Source: Tetracladium setigerum
Lineage: Eukaryota > Ascomycota > Leotiomycetes > Helotiales
DNA: 64,000 nt
NCBI GenBank assembly: GCA_031472005.1
Contig: PZJY01000001.1
Coordinates: forward strand, 124,001 to 188,000
Direction: 5' to 3'
Of this stretch, positions 23,831-34,039 are shown one piece after another. The first letter of the stretch is position 1. Every line of letters starts with the position of its first letter. The position numbers and the translations under genes are program-made. The notes beneath the pieces are model-generated. The model saw nothing but the letters and a program-made list of their open reading frames with translations, had not been told where the DNA came from and did not search any database.

Positions 23831-25065
23831 ATGGAGAGCTCAAATCCGCATAATCAATTCGTGGGGTAGTATCAGACGAAATCAAATTGAAAGAGGTACG
23901 TTCTTGACCAGGAATGTATTCCGAGAGAAATGGTAGTAGGCAGTAATATGTACTTGTGATACCTGAGATTCAGTGTCTGATTATGAACAGGCTCGAGTGA
24001 AGGATGATGACTGGACTATGAAGATAGACCCAGGGGAGCGCAGGAAACGTCAGAATCGCCTGCATCAGAGGGCTTGGCGTAAGTGATGGCATTTACGTAC
24101 CTGACATTAACAGCCTTTATGCTCCTACTAACGTGTTTGATAGGGAGACGAAGAGCACAGACCCTCAGCACACAGTCCAAGCTAGATGAATCTGGAACGA
24201 AGGAGGGCGAGCCTTTCACAAAAACAGAAGCCATAAAAAGCAGGTCATTCTCAGCTAACGGCCTACTACGGAATGTTGGAAGGGATAGAGATATACTGCT
24301 GGATCTAAATTCACCAGAGACTCAAGACCAAGTATGGCTGACTTTACAACCGCTTGGTGAGCAGCAAGCAACATTTGCGTACTGGGGCTGCATGAAAGTA
24401 CAGAAGAAATTGGAGGTCTCCAGCATGCAGATAATGGAGGAGCTCAGCAATCCCAAAGCCTTTAGTCTTCTTTTTCCTTCTCAACAGGATGCGATAACCT
24501 CCGGAAGCTCGATCCATCCACTCACAAGCACTTATATCCAACCAACCTTCTCCTTTCCGCTATCGCCTGACCATAAATTATTAGCTGTGATTCAATACAA
24601 CGTCCTCCGAGGAGCGATGACCAATATGATAATATTATGCCAACTCAACAACATCCCGTTTACAGGATGGGAAAACTTTGAAGCTAAAGGTTTACCGACC
24701 CCAGAAGATGCACCCCTTCATTACAGCCGACTCGTATGCAGCAAGAGAGGTCACACGAGGCTTGGATAGACACCATCCCATATCCTAGAGTCAGGGATAA
24801 TCTTATTGAATATCATGGCAAGTTCGATGTTAATGACTTTTGCCATGACTTTTGTGGTGGAGGTGACGTCGTACCGAGTGGAACTGAGAGGCGTGGCTTG
24901 ATTGTATGGGGTGATCCATGGTCTGGAAGGGAATGGGAGATGAGTGAAGGTTTCGCGAAGAAGTGGAAATTTTTGGTCGAAGGTTGCGCGGACTTGGTGA
25001 ACTCCACGAATAAATGGAGAGAAATGAGAGGCGAGGAGAGGATTGTCTTAGAAATTGATGAGTGA
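23831..25065 (+). CDS. DUF3425-family bZIP transcription factor (two frameshifts)
   Basis: Modelled exons are 23831-23895, 23991-24078 and 24144-25065. The basic region ERRKRQNRLHQRAWR is split from its RRRR continuation by intron 2. The long C-terminal part is the fungal DUF3425 domain: HKLLAVIQYNVLRGAMTNM, then WIDTIPYPRVRDNLI, GLIVWGDPWSGREWEMSE and STNKWREMRGEE. A fungal nuclear regulator is the expected role. Exon 1 contains a GGGG run (23863-23866) followed by an in-frame TAG; one extra G gives FVGVVSDEIKLKE joined in phase to ARVKDDDW. A second one-base loss near 24733 separates HYSRL from MQQERSHEAW. It lies between the arms of the inverted Cys-rich duplication. Its targets are unknown. 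Confidence 0.82.
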
Positions 25066-25783
25066 CCAAGTCGATCAAAAATGAGATGATTAAACGGAAC
25101 CATGATAAACTCCTGAATTTGCATCTTCCAGTCAGTCGTTGAGTAACCTACGAGTTAGTTAAGTTTCTTGTCATTGTGAACATGGTGAGACTAGGCAATA
25201 TCAAAATTTCTTTGTAATCATGGGCCCGAGAGCTAGAAACCCACTCTAAATTTCAAGCACGTTCTGGCAATCCAAGAACCTCTCACTACTTGGCAGTAAT
25301 GCATAATGAAAGCACAATAGAATTTATAATCGAAATAGTGCCGAATTTATGAAGACAGGCACTTCAATGCAGCCTAACACCCCTACGTAATCGAGGTCGC
25401 GCTTCTACTTAACGGATATGAACCAGATCTTCGTCACCTTAACTCCAATGTCCGCGAACCTTAAAGACAACGTTGCAATAACACGCAAAGTTTACCACAG
25501 GGGTATCACGGTGCTCCGTGTCACGCATTCAATGAATGCCACAATCAGGCAGTCTTCCCTGCCCAATCCTTCGCAACAACATAGACATCTCCCACTGCCG
25601 GTCCGACAGGATTTCTAATGACTTCGTCAAGGAGAGGAGTCTATAAAGAAAGCTAGCTACCGCCAGATGGGCACTTCTGAAGAACAGATCTACATTCAAT
25701 TACCACATTAGCATCTACACATACCTACCCACGAATTTCCAGATCAATCTAACAACCCTCCAATTTCAAGATTATTTGTCAGT
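25066..25783. other. Intergenic, promoter of SDR gene
   Basis: No gene is seen. The final 100 bases before 25784 are rich in CAATTACCACATT-like and CT-rich leader sequence. Confidence 0.4.
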
Positions 25784-26885
25784 ATGAGTCGATTCAACGC
25801 AAAAAGCACTGGCACGGAAGTAGTAGCAGCTTTCCCTAGCCAGGTCGAAGGAAGAACATGCAAGTATCAAGATTTGAAAATATTGAGCGATTAAGAGATG
25901 CTGACTCTCTACCCAGTCGTCATCACTGGTCCAACAGAGGGCGGCCTTGGAGCACAGACAGCAATATCACTTGCAGCCGGGAAGCCAGCAGCACTCCTTC
26001 TCCTGGGACGAACGGAAGCCAAATCAGCCAAGGTGATCGAGGAGATCAAAAGCATCAGCCCTTCGACCAAAGTCCAATTCGTCCAAGTTGACCTTCAGAG
26101 ATTCGAATCTATCAAGAATGCCGCAACGGAGATCAACAAGTCCGTCGAGGAGATTGACGTGCTCATCAACAACGCCGGGATCATGGCCGTGAAAGAATTC
26201 ACACTTACCACCGAGGGCATCGAAGCCCAATTCGGGTCCAATCACATTGGCCACTTCCTACTGACGAACCTCCTGCTGCCAAAACTCAAAAAAGGTTCCA
26301 GAATCGTGAATCTGACAAGCCATGGCCACCGCTACAGTCATGTGCAGCTCGATGATTACAATTTCCAGGATGGAAAGACATATGATGCGTGGAAGGCATA
26401 TGGTCAATCCAAGTCGGCCAATATACTCTTCACTGTGCAACTTGCTATCAAGCTACGGGCGGCTGGAATCACCTCCTATGCTGTCCATCCTGGCGTGATC
26501 CAGACGAATCTTGGCACCCACATTGACCCGTCAGCATGGCCGGCTCTAATTGAGAAGTTTGCAAGTATTGGTGTGATAAACATCAGCCCATTTGAGAGAA
26601 AGTATGCATGCTAATCCTGGCAGGAATTGGCTTTGATGGTAATTATAAGACTGCAGATGAGGGAGTAGCTGGTACTCTGTATGTTGCGCTTGATCCATCG
26701 GCTGAAAGTAAGTCTTGTTCATTGGCCATTTGGAGTGGGATTCTTAAATCTACACAGGTCTTTCGGGATCGTACTTCGAAAACGCGGCTGTTCACGACAC
26801 CCCCGAATTTGCTCACGACCCTAAGACTGCAGAGAAACTTTGGGAGCTGAGCGAGAAACTCGTTGGACAAAAGTTCCCATTGTAA
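25784..26885 (+). CDS. Short-chain dehydrogenase/reductase
   Basis: Exons are 25784-25859, 25917-26570, 26624-26707 and 26758-26885, with no frameshift. Intron 1 starts GCAAGT and ends ACCCAG, a GC-AG intron; joining gives GRTFVITGPTEGG. The Rossmann NAD(P)-binding loop is TGPTEGGLG, followed by LLLLGRTEAK, VDLQ, the INNAG motif, NLTSHGHRYSH with the catalytic Ser, and the YGQSK catalytic Tyr/Lys. The C-terminus reads EKLWELSEKLVGQKFPL. It belongs to the fungal retinol-dehydrogenase/WWOX-like SDR group that oxidises or reduces small alcohols and carbonyls; substrate unknown. The neighbouring bZIP regulator points the same way, about 0.7 kb upstream, but co-regulation is only a guess. Confidence 0.9.
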
Positions 26886-28119
26886 AACGGGAATTTACGT
26901 GTGACCATCTCCATGGTGGTACGATTATGGCAAAACGAGGTATCTTGTTGCACACTAGGGAGGTAGAACAGCAATACACAAAAAAACGGCAATACAAATA
27001 CAAACAATCATTTTCTTTACTGCTATGGTGTGCGTGAGATATGAAGGTAGGGCGTTTTCGGACCTTCTTCAAACAACGTATGGTTCAGCAACCAGGGAGG
27101 CATCAACGACATGGTTAGGAACCGAGCTATCCATCATACATTACAAGATAGACTCAATATTATGGCAGTCACACTGATTGAGCTTTGATTCTCAAGTCTT
27201 CTAATCGATCTTCAAGTTGTGTTATTCCATTTAGGGAAGTCTTAAAATGAGTGGGTAAGGAATTTTCATAATGTTAAATGTGATTTCTTCCATATGCTCA
27301 AAAAGAGTCTTAATTTCTTTCCTTAAATCTTAACTTTAAGGATGGGTTGTCCATTCCTTACGGCATTCAACTCGCGAGCGTTAATTTCCTAATAGTACTC
27401 TCCGGTGAGTACATTCTTCCATTCGACCATTGTTCCACGGTGTATAGTTTCCATCAGAATTGAAAGCAACCTTTATATTTGAACAACGAAAGTATGCAAA
27501 GACTGTTTGATTCTAAAGACTCTGCAGGTTGTCATACATAGAATGAAACTATGAAAATATTTGAAAGTGCTTTGATGATAGTTCTTTATACGCGATGACC
27601 TTTGCTTGGGGGAATCGGAACGAAATGATCTCGAGGGAAAAGGGGAGAGGAAGTATGAACATAGAAGAAGAGAACCTAAAAGCAAGTTACCAAAAAGCGG
27701 GGCGGAACAGAAATCTGCAAGCGGAAATACAGAGCAGGATGGTGAAGAGCACGAAGACAACGAAGAAGAGGGGCGCGAGAGTAATTCGGAGGATAAAGAG
27801 CACTCGGAGGCCAATCTGGAAATGGCATTTTCACGCCCAAGGTTACGCCATTACGATATCGACTGCACGTTAAAACCGGGCAACAGTTCTTCTTGGTTCT
27901 GGCGTTGAGGGCCCCACGCAACGAGCAACGATGCAGCGAAGTCCTTGCAACGGGTATTGTAGGAAGAATACATAAATTGAGTTAGAATCATGTTTCTTAT
28001 AGTAATTCCCCGAATTAGTGCATGTAATTCCAGAGCAACAGTGATAACTAACACATCCAAATCTAATACTTTGACACACCAATGTCTATAGCCACCCAAA
28101 CTTCTAAACTTCTAAACTC
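26886..28119. other. Intergenic, no supported gene
   Basis: No gene is accepted. A charged frame at 27606-27908 (+) is Glu/Lys-rich low complexity and lacks any conserved look. Confidence 0.4.
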
Positions 28120-28431
28120 TTATACTTCCAAATCCGCATTCGTACCGCTACCAGAAATGTTTCCGTTGCCGCCATTGTTACCTATCCGTGACCAATTGGA
28201 ACTGTGCACATGGTAAGTACCTCCGACAGTATCACGTCTGGCGCAAGTACTGCAATATACTTGAATAGGATGGCGCCCGTTGACCCACTCAGAACCTATA
28301 TCTGATACCCAATTGGGGCAGTCGGTAGATGCTGGCCTTCCCTGAGCCCTCATAGTGTCACATTCTTGACTCCACCGATGGCCGAGGAGGGTGAAGCATC
28401 TCGCACATTTTTGGGCGTAGCTTTCGCACAT
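28120..28431 (-). CDS. Small seven-cysteine protein, copy B
   Basis: An intact 103-residue frame starts MCESYAQKCARC at 28431. Cysteines sit at 2, 9, 12, 24, 38, 60 and 63, with CD at 24-25, CP at 38-39 and a terminal CSTC, aligning one for one with copy A at 22715. Conserved non-cysteine positions include Trp20 and a VNG following a Trp pair region. The tail is Gly/Asn-rich (NNGGNGNISGSG). There is no signal peptide or membrane segment. Spacing resembles two zinc-binding half-sites, but metal binding is inferred. It differs from copy A in most non-Cys residues, so the two have diverged under a retained cysteine frame. Function is unknown. Confidence 0.65.
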   Translation of the reverse strand: MCESYAQKCARCFTLLGHRWSQECDTMRAQGRPASTDCPNWVSDIGSEWVNGRHPIQVYCSTCARRDTVGGTYHVHSSNWSRIGNNGGNGNISGSGTNADLEV

Positions 28432-28810
28432 TCTATTATTTGAATGTGTTGTGTTTTAATTCGTAGATTGTTGAAATATGTTTTGTTTCTGATTGAGATT
28501 TGGGTTTTGTTATAGTTTGATTTATGTTTGTAATTGTGCTTGTCGGGTTGCATTGAAGTGATTGAGTTGATGGACAAGAGCCTAGAGAGAGCAGGTAAAA
28601 GGTGGTATTTATGCCTGTTGCCATAAGCAGAGGATTCAGAATCAAGGACTCACGATCCATTATCGACGGTCATTATTCTTAACTGAGAATTGGTGATATG
28701 ACTTCTAAAATTCAGAAATTCTGCGGATTGTAGATTCAGAACCAGCCATACGTAACATTAACCAAGTCAAGGTTTGGTTCATCTAGCTTCGAGTTAAGCG
28801 AGTGTTATTT
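28120..28810 (-). repeat. Inverted duplication, copy B (gene plus upstream region)
   Basis: Reverse-strand partner of the 22310-22986 segment. Read on the minus strand it carries the same TTGACTTGGTTAATGTT block (near 28753-28771), the AAGAATAA and TCGATAATGGATCGT blocks, ACCTGCTCTCTCT and then the Cys-rich gene. The two arms bracket about 5 kb with the bZIP and SDR genes. Confidence 0.7.
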
Positions 28811-29527
28811 TCGTAGCGGCCAAACGATAAATCCGTAGAGAGAGCTGAGAAGGTGAATTATGGTAATGGGGACAATCATCTTCCTTGAGAAGTCTTGGCA
28901 ATGTGGCGCATTCCAAAGAGACTTCATGTTCAACTAGTCCCATGTCGTATCTAAATATTTCAATCATATCTTCAATGCTCGGTCATCCTCGAGCAATAAT
29001 TGAGAGTCCATACCAAGGCTTGGGGCTGGCAAAGCGAATCGAAAAGGATATGACTTACAGAGATCGAACACGAAGTAAAGCCTCATTGATGTGAAGAGCA
29101 CGTAAAATATATCGAGGATCGTCTAATGTGGGATATATACTGATTTGAAGATACCAAGGTGTTGTTGAGCGCAGAAACCACCGATGTAAAATAAGTAGGA
29201 ATCAGAGCAGGAGGCTCCAGTACCGCTCTCGCTATTTACACAATGTTTCGAATCGGACCACTTCGCATGGAGGCAGTAACGATACAAGCCACTTTGCACA
29301 TAATACCATCGAAATTGCCGACGAAAGGTTTACGAAGGAGCTGAAAATACCGCGGGAAGGAGAAACCTACAAGATGCTTTCCCCTTCGTGGTTTTACTAG
29401 TTTTATAGATGTGGACATTATGTATATGGAAATCCCTTGCTCCGTACGCCTTCACACCCTTCAGGGTGTTGTACTTGGTACCATGACTTTAACAAATAAA
29501 CAATCAATTAATTAATAGGTTAGTTAA
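28811..29527. other. Intergenic
   Basis: No gene is seen. A short hairpin-like sequence (acacccttcagggtgt) is at about 29453-29468. Confidence 0.35.
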
Positions 29528-29998
29528 TTAATTAGTCAGCCAGAGTTGATAACTGCGCTCTGTCTCGCACGATATTATCTCGAAGATCAAATAGCCTTCG
29601 GAGATGTCAAATGATTGAGTGAAGGCACCTATACTGACCGATTGTTCCTCAAGCTTTCCTGAGATCATGGTGGAACGATCGTGAGATTGTGTCGAGATTT
29701 CGTATGACGCCAGCGATATGCATTGTGGCTGGTTTGTTAAGCCACGCAAATGTGTGGAGTACAAGAAGAACTTCTTCATACCAATACAAAATAATAGATT
29801 ACTGTACAAGTAATTCAATTGGGTTTCTGGACCAACCACTGTAAGCAAGTCGTAGATGGCATCAGAATAAGGAAAATAGGAGGCCACAAAAGATGCTCTC
29901 ACGAGATTCCATTGAACTTCCAAGACCTGAAAAAAAATCTGTTGATATGATCCAGTCGCTTGTTGCAATCTCGCACTCTTTAAATAAATTAGTAGCAA
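29528..29998 (-). CDS. Uncharacterised 156-residue ORF, doubtful
   Basis: An uninterrupted frame with fairly protein-like composition (LEVQWNLVRASFVASYFPYS, LLFCIGMKKFFLYSTHLRG) but no motif I recognise, no signal peptide and no clear neighbours. It stands alone in a 2 kb stretch otherwise lacking genes. It could be an exon of a decayed gene or a chance frame. Confidence 0.25.
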   Translation of the reverse strand: MLLIYLKSARLQQATGSYQQIFFQVLEVQWNLVRASFVASYFPYSDAIYDLLTVVGPETQLNYLYSNLLFCIGMKKFFLYSTHLRGLTNQPQCISLASYEISTQSHDRSTMISGKLEEQSVSIGAFTQSFDISEGYLIFEIISCETERSYQLWLTN

Positions 29999-30472
29999 TT
30001 TTCAAACTCCTGACACTGCCATGTCAAAAATGAATGGCATGTTCACAAATTAATGCGGATTGAAGTTGGGACTGCTAGCCGACCACGTGACGACAACAGG
30101 GGCAGGGCTCCTGCCCAAACATGATAATTCAATGTCCCCCAAACCGCTGCGATCACAGGTTGCTGTGAGAAATTGATTAAGACCAAAATTTATTCGGTGA
30201 ATGGATGTGTATGCAAGTTTTGTCTTCACCTTTTGTTTTCAAACATCTACGAACTTTCAATCCCCTCCCGTCACCACCATCCTCCTACCAAGCGACATAT
30301 CCAAACGTCCACAAACACCACGTCGATCTACCAGATATTTTCGTATCAGGAGCGCTTTGAAGACTGTCATCCAGCCCTCAACGATTCTCGATTTGTTTCC
30401 TTGCCCCCGTCAAAACATCTCCCAACAGCCCAGGCTGCACCTTCACCACGAACAGCCTCGACGTGATTCAAG
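29999..30472. promoter_or_regulatory. Intergenic, 5' region of next gene
   Basis: No gene. A GC-rich perfect hairpin (gggcagggctcctgccc) lies at about 30101-30117, and a CACGTG palindrome (accacgtgac) at about 30083, a possible bHLH site. A pyrimidine/CA-rich leader precedes the ATG at 30473. Confidence 0.35.
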
Positions 30473-31737
30473 ATGTCGAATACTAACAAAGGTAAGTCTT
30501 GAATTCCCTCGAGAAGCTACTTCAGACTATAAGTGATTCCAACCGTTCCCCTAACGGACGCTTCAGCCAACCCTCCGGTAAGCAATGCGGATGTGCTCCC
30601 ACTCGGAGACACAACAAACATGCCGGCTGCTACCTCAAGTCCTGCAATCACTATATCATCTGCTACGGGTCCTCAAAGCTCACCAATAAAGCTTGCATCT
30701 ACTAAGAACTTGAGTACGTATTACACGCCACTTTGCCATGCTCGGCACATTTCCTAATCAATCGTGCAGCGAAGTCGATCGAACTGGATATATCCACGGA
30801 AAACCGCCGTGCAAAGAACAAGGAAACCGAACTGCCAAGCACCACGAGAAAGCTCAGAAATAATCGCAAGAAACCCGCCCAGACCATTGATGATGAAAAA
30901 CAAGCAGATGAACTAAGTGAGCCTGCCTTCACAATCAAGCGTGCTAGAAGAGAATCAACCAGGGCTGCCACGCGCGCTTCACTCATCAACCGCAGATCAT
31001 CCACCAGAGTCCCCGAATCTGTCAACTCTTCTGCTTCGGCAACGACTCTTGCCACTGCTCACACCAAATCCTCGAACAACAAGAGTGCAACTCCAACTTC
31101 CAGCAGCCAGAACTTTCAAACTGCGTCTGTAGAACCAGTCGATAACAGGAAGAAGAACCCGTTCTGCTGTGCCTCGAGTTCTCCAGAACAAGATGACTAT
31201 CGTATGTTTCCCTGCTAAGCTCCAAAGACAGATACGTCGAACTCTGACCTACTATGCTAACTCTCTTAAGTCTGGAACTGCAACAACGAAACTTGCATTC
31301 AACGTCATGCAGTCCTCTTATTGCAGAACGAGCTCAAAACATTTAATTACCCCACACCCATTGCCTCTGCGGACCTCCTAGCCAAAGCCAAATACCTGAT
31401 TCGAATTGCCAAGTACATCCCCTCCGCGACCAATGAAATCGCCCTACTTTCTCGATCTCGCAAGAAGGTTGCTTCCACTGCCAGCTGGTTGGACAACTGG
31501 GAGTTGGATACTGCATTTAGCTCCACAGGCCGACTCTACATCGAAGGAAAGCGACTTGATGGCGCTACTTTTGATGATGGAGACGGCGCTAGTGTTGCTA
31601 TTTGGGTTGAGGTTGAGGGCATGGATAGCGCGGAGAAGTTACAACCATGGGTTTTGAGTTCCGACAGTCAAATGTATTTCAATTGCTTTGAGCATAGAGA
31701 AGAGATCTGGATTGCTCAATACTGGAACAGAAAGTAG
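30473..31737 (+). CDS. Unrecognised basic, Ser/Thr-rich protein with conserved C-terminal domain
   Basis: Four exons fit in phase: 30473-30491, 30567-30713, 30770-31201 and 31271-31737, giving 354 residues. The first exon codes only six residues plus one base. The middle is low-complexity, Ser/Thr/Arg/Lys-rich and basic (KRARRESTRAATRAS), as in disordered nuclear proteins. The last 150 residues look folded: WNCNNETCIQRHAVLLLQNE, TASWLDNWELDTAF, then WVEVEGMDSAEKLQPWVL. I do not recognise this domain. The alternative acceptor at 30533 would add eleven residues but has a poor TAAG end. A nuclear role is inferred from composition only. Confidence 0.65.
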
Positions 31738-31973
31738 AGGGGCGGGGCCGTGAATTCTCTAAGTATTATCGGCTTGGTGTTATCGTTGGAGGGGGAGGTT
31801 AAAGTTGGTGGTTTTGTGGAGTTTTGTTGAGCATTTCCACGAAGAGAGAGAGGGATTAGCGCACTACAGGCAGGGAAGCGAAAATAGACTTGCTCGGCTC
31901 TTTTCTATTTCTCAACTGTTTTGGGGAAAATAAAGTCTAAATATTTAGAGTACTTACAAAAAGGGTATCATGG

Positions 31974-34039
31974 CTACCACCCATAGCTCAGAATTGGCGT
32001 AAACTCGCCCTCAAAATCAAGCTTCTTGCACCTAATCCAAGCCCTCCTGGCCTCGAAATTAAAATGCTCATCTGTCACAATCAACCTCGCCTTCCTACGT
32101 CCTGCGTCATCTCTCCCCTCATCCTCTTTCTCATCTATCTCACCGAACCACTCCGCTAAGCCGGAAAAAAAAGAACAATCCACCGCGCCCTCTCTTCTTT
32201 TACAATTTTTCAACATGGTAATTGCTTCCATCCTCACGAATCTATCTTGCGTACGCGTAGCCACAACAAAAAGATGATGAAGAAGACTGGGATCAAACAG
32301 AAAAAGACAAGCTTCCTCCCCTTCAACACCATCGTCTTTCAAGTTCTCTCTCCGCACAACCCCCTCCCACCACATAACCTCACCGACAACCTGTACGATC
32401 TTCGCCGAAACCTCATCTGGAACTTTCGGATTTCTCAAAGCACTGTTCGGACCCGAAGACTGCGACCCAAGCCACAAAACCTGAGCTCCCTGCCATTCCA
32501 AAGTTCTCTTGTCGGCTTTACAGGCCTTCTCGTAAATCGGGTTGAAGGCTGCGCACCACCGATAATAAGTCTCCCAGTAAGCACTCAGCTGCGCTTCTAA
32601 TCTTTTCTGGCGATGCGGTGGGACAATCGTGCCGACCAGCGCGGCAATATTGACGTTTTTGCTGCCGCTTCGGCGGAGGAGTTCTGCTTGATTCCGATTC
32701 TTGGGTTGGGATTCTAGCTTTTCTTTTCTGCTCTTTTTGTCTTTCTTCGGTTCGTACAGGGTGTAGCCGTAGCTTGCTCGCCAGGATATATTCTGTCGTA
32801 CAAGGATATCCCAATAATATCGAGCTTCTCGCAACGTTTCAAACAATGCTGGCATAGAAGCTAGTACTGCCTCATCTTCTCGGCCTTTGACGGTGTCTTC
32901 TTGAGGGGAAATCTCCTTATGAACAATCGTTACGGCCGCCAATTCCATCCGAGCAAAGGCGGAGAGAAGATCTCTATCTACGACGGAATTTCCAACCTGG
33001 CTAGGCGTGGACGAGGCGATGCGTTCTCGCACGGAGAAGAGGAGACGAATTCCAGAGCAGGCTTGGGCGATTGCTGCGTTGTAGTTCCCGTGGAAATTCT
33101 CAAAACAAGTGGTCAAAAGAGAAGAGATTAGCGCCGTGCGGAGTTGGTGCTCATTTGTAGTTTTATAGTCCATACTGCGGATGCGGAGACGCATGAGTTT
33201 GAGTGCTTTGGAGTATCTTTGCAAGGCGTAGGTGTGGTGTTCCTGGGACTCTGCCTGTGACGAGGGAGTTAATGAGAGTATGGTCGTTTTATGAAGGGCT
33301 GCTAAGGCCACCACAGCGTTTCGGGCAAATTCTTCTTGGTGACATGCTTGGAGGACGAGACGATCCCAGATTTCATCGTCGAAAAAGCCAGAGAGATTAC
33401 GGGCAGTTTTGGTACGGAAAAACGTAAAGTATTGGAAGTCTTTCTGACTTTGGAAGAGCGTGTCGAGCGGCTTGATGAGAGTCGTGGGAGATGCAACTGG
33501 CAATGGTCAATACCTTAGTCCACCACGGCTCTGCTTCAACCCATGGATGGTGAACATACTTTCGCTTGCTGGTGATGCGGATTGCGAGATTACACCGGAG
33601 TACTCCTTCGGCACAAGTACCGGAGGCTTACTACTTCGCACTCCCGGTGATCGAGATTTCCGAACATCACTATACTCACACAAGAGCTTGGGTCTCACGC
33701 TTTTCAAGCAATTCAGGCAATGTGGCTTGCCCTCATCACACTTCAAGCGGCGAATCCTAACAGGACACTTGTGAGCTTCACTAAAAATAGAGTTTGATGG
33801 GATTGGGCGGCGCTCACTTGCCTGTGAAATGTTAATCAGGAGTGAGAGGTGGCCAGCAGTGCGATGTACATACAATTTTTACAACCATTCCGCGACTTTT
33901 TATGAGTTCTTCGGTTCAAAGGAGGTAGTTCTGCAGATTGATCGGACTGGTCAATTGTTTGAGATTTGACATCCTGTTTCTCAACCCCATCTTTGGAAGT
34001 GGTAGAGAATCCTTCGTCCAATGGCGGTTTACCATCCAT
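31974..34039 (-). CDS. Zn2Cys6 transcription factor
   Basis: Minus-strand exons are 34039-33870, 33756-33560 and 33496-31974, giving 629 residues without frameshift. The binuclear zinc cluster spans intron 1: NGCKNC then, after joining, MIRRLKCDEGKPHCLNC and a sixth Cys in LLCEY, with C-X2-C-X6-C-X6-C-X2-C spacing. A GTACAT donor and TTAG acceptor were chosen because they alone restore the X6 loop. Intron 2 (GTATGT...CCAG, 63 bp) removes an otherwise in-frame TGA. The remaining 500 residues resemble the DUF3468-like C-terminal region of many such regulators: LFQSQKDFQYFTFFR, LVLQACHQEEFARNAVVALA, and a helical repeat rich core. It is a DNA-binding nuclear regulator; targets unknown. Confidence 0.88.

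Noticed and set aside
19934..26885. GMC, bZIP and SDR genes as a secondary-metabolite cluster
   Set aside because: No backbone synthase, transporter or tailoring set is present; adjacency alone is weak.
27606..27908. 100-residue Glu/Lys-rich frame (+)
   Set aside because: Low-complexity charged composition, no splice structure and no recognisable domain; overlaps equally long frames on both strands.
33504..33506. In-frame TGA in the Zn2Cys6 gene as evidence of a pseudogene
   Set aside because: The stop lies inside a good 63-bp intron (GTATGT to CCAG) that joins in phase.
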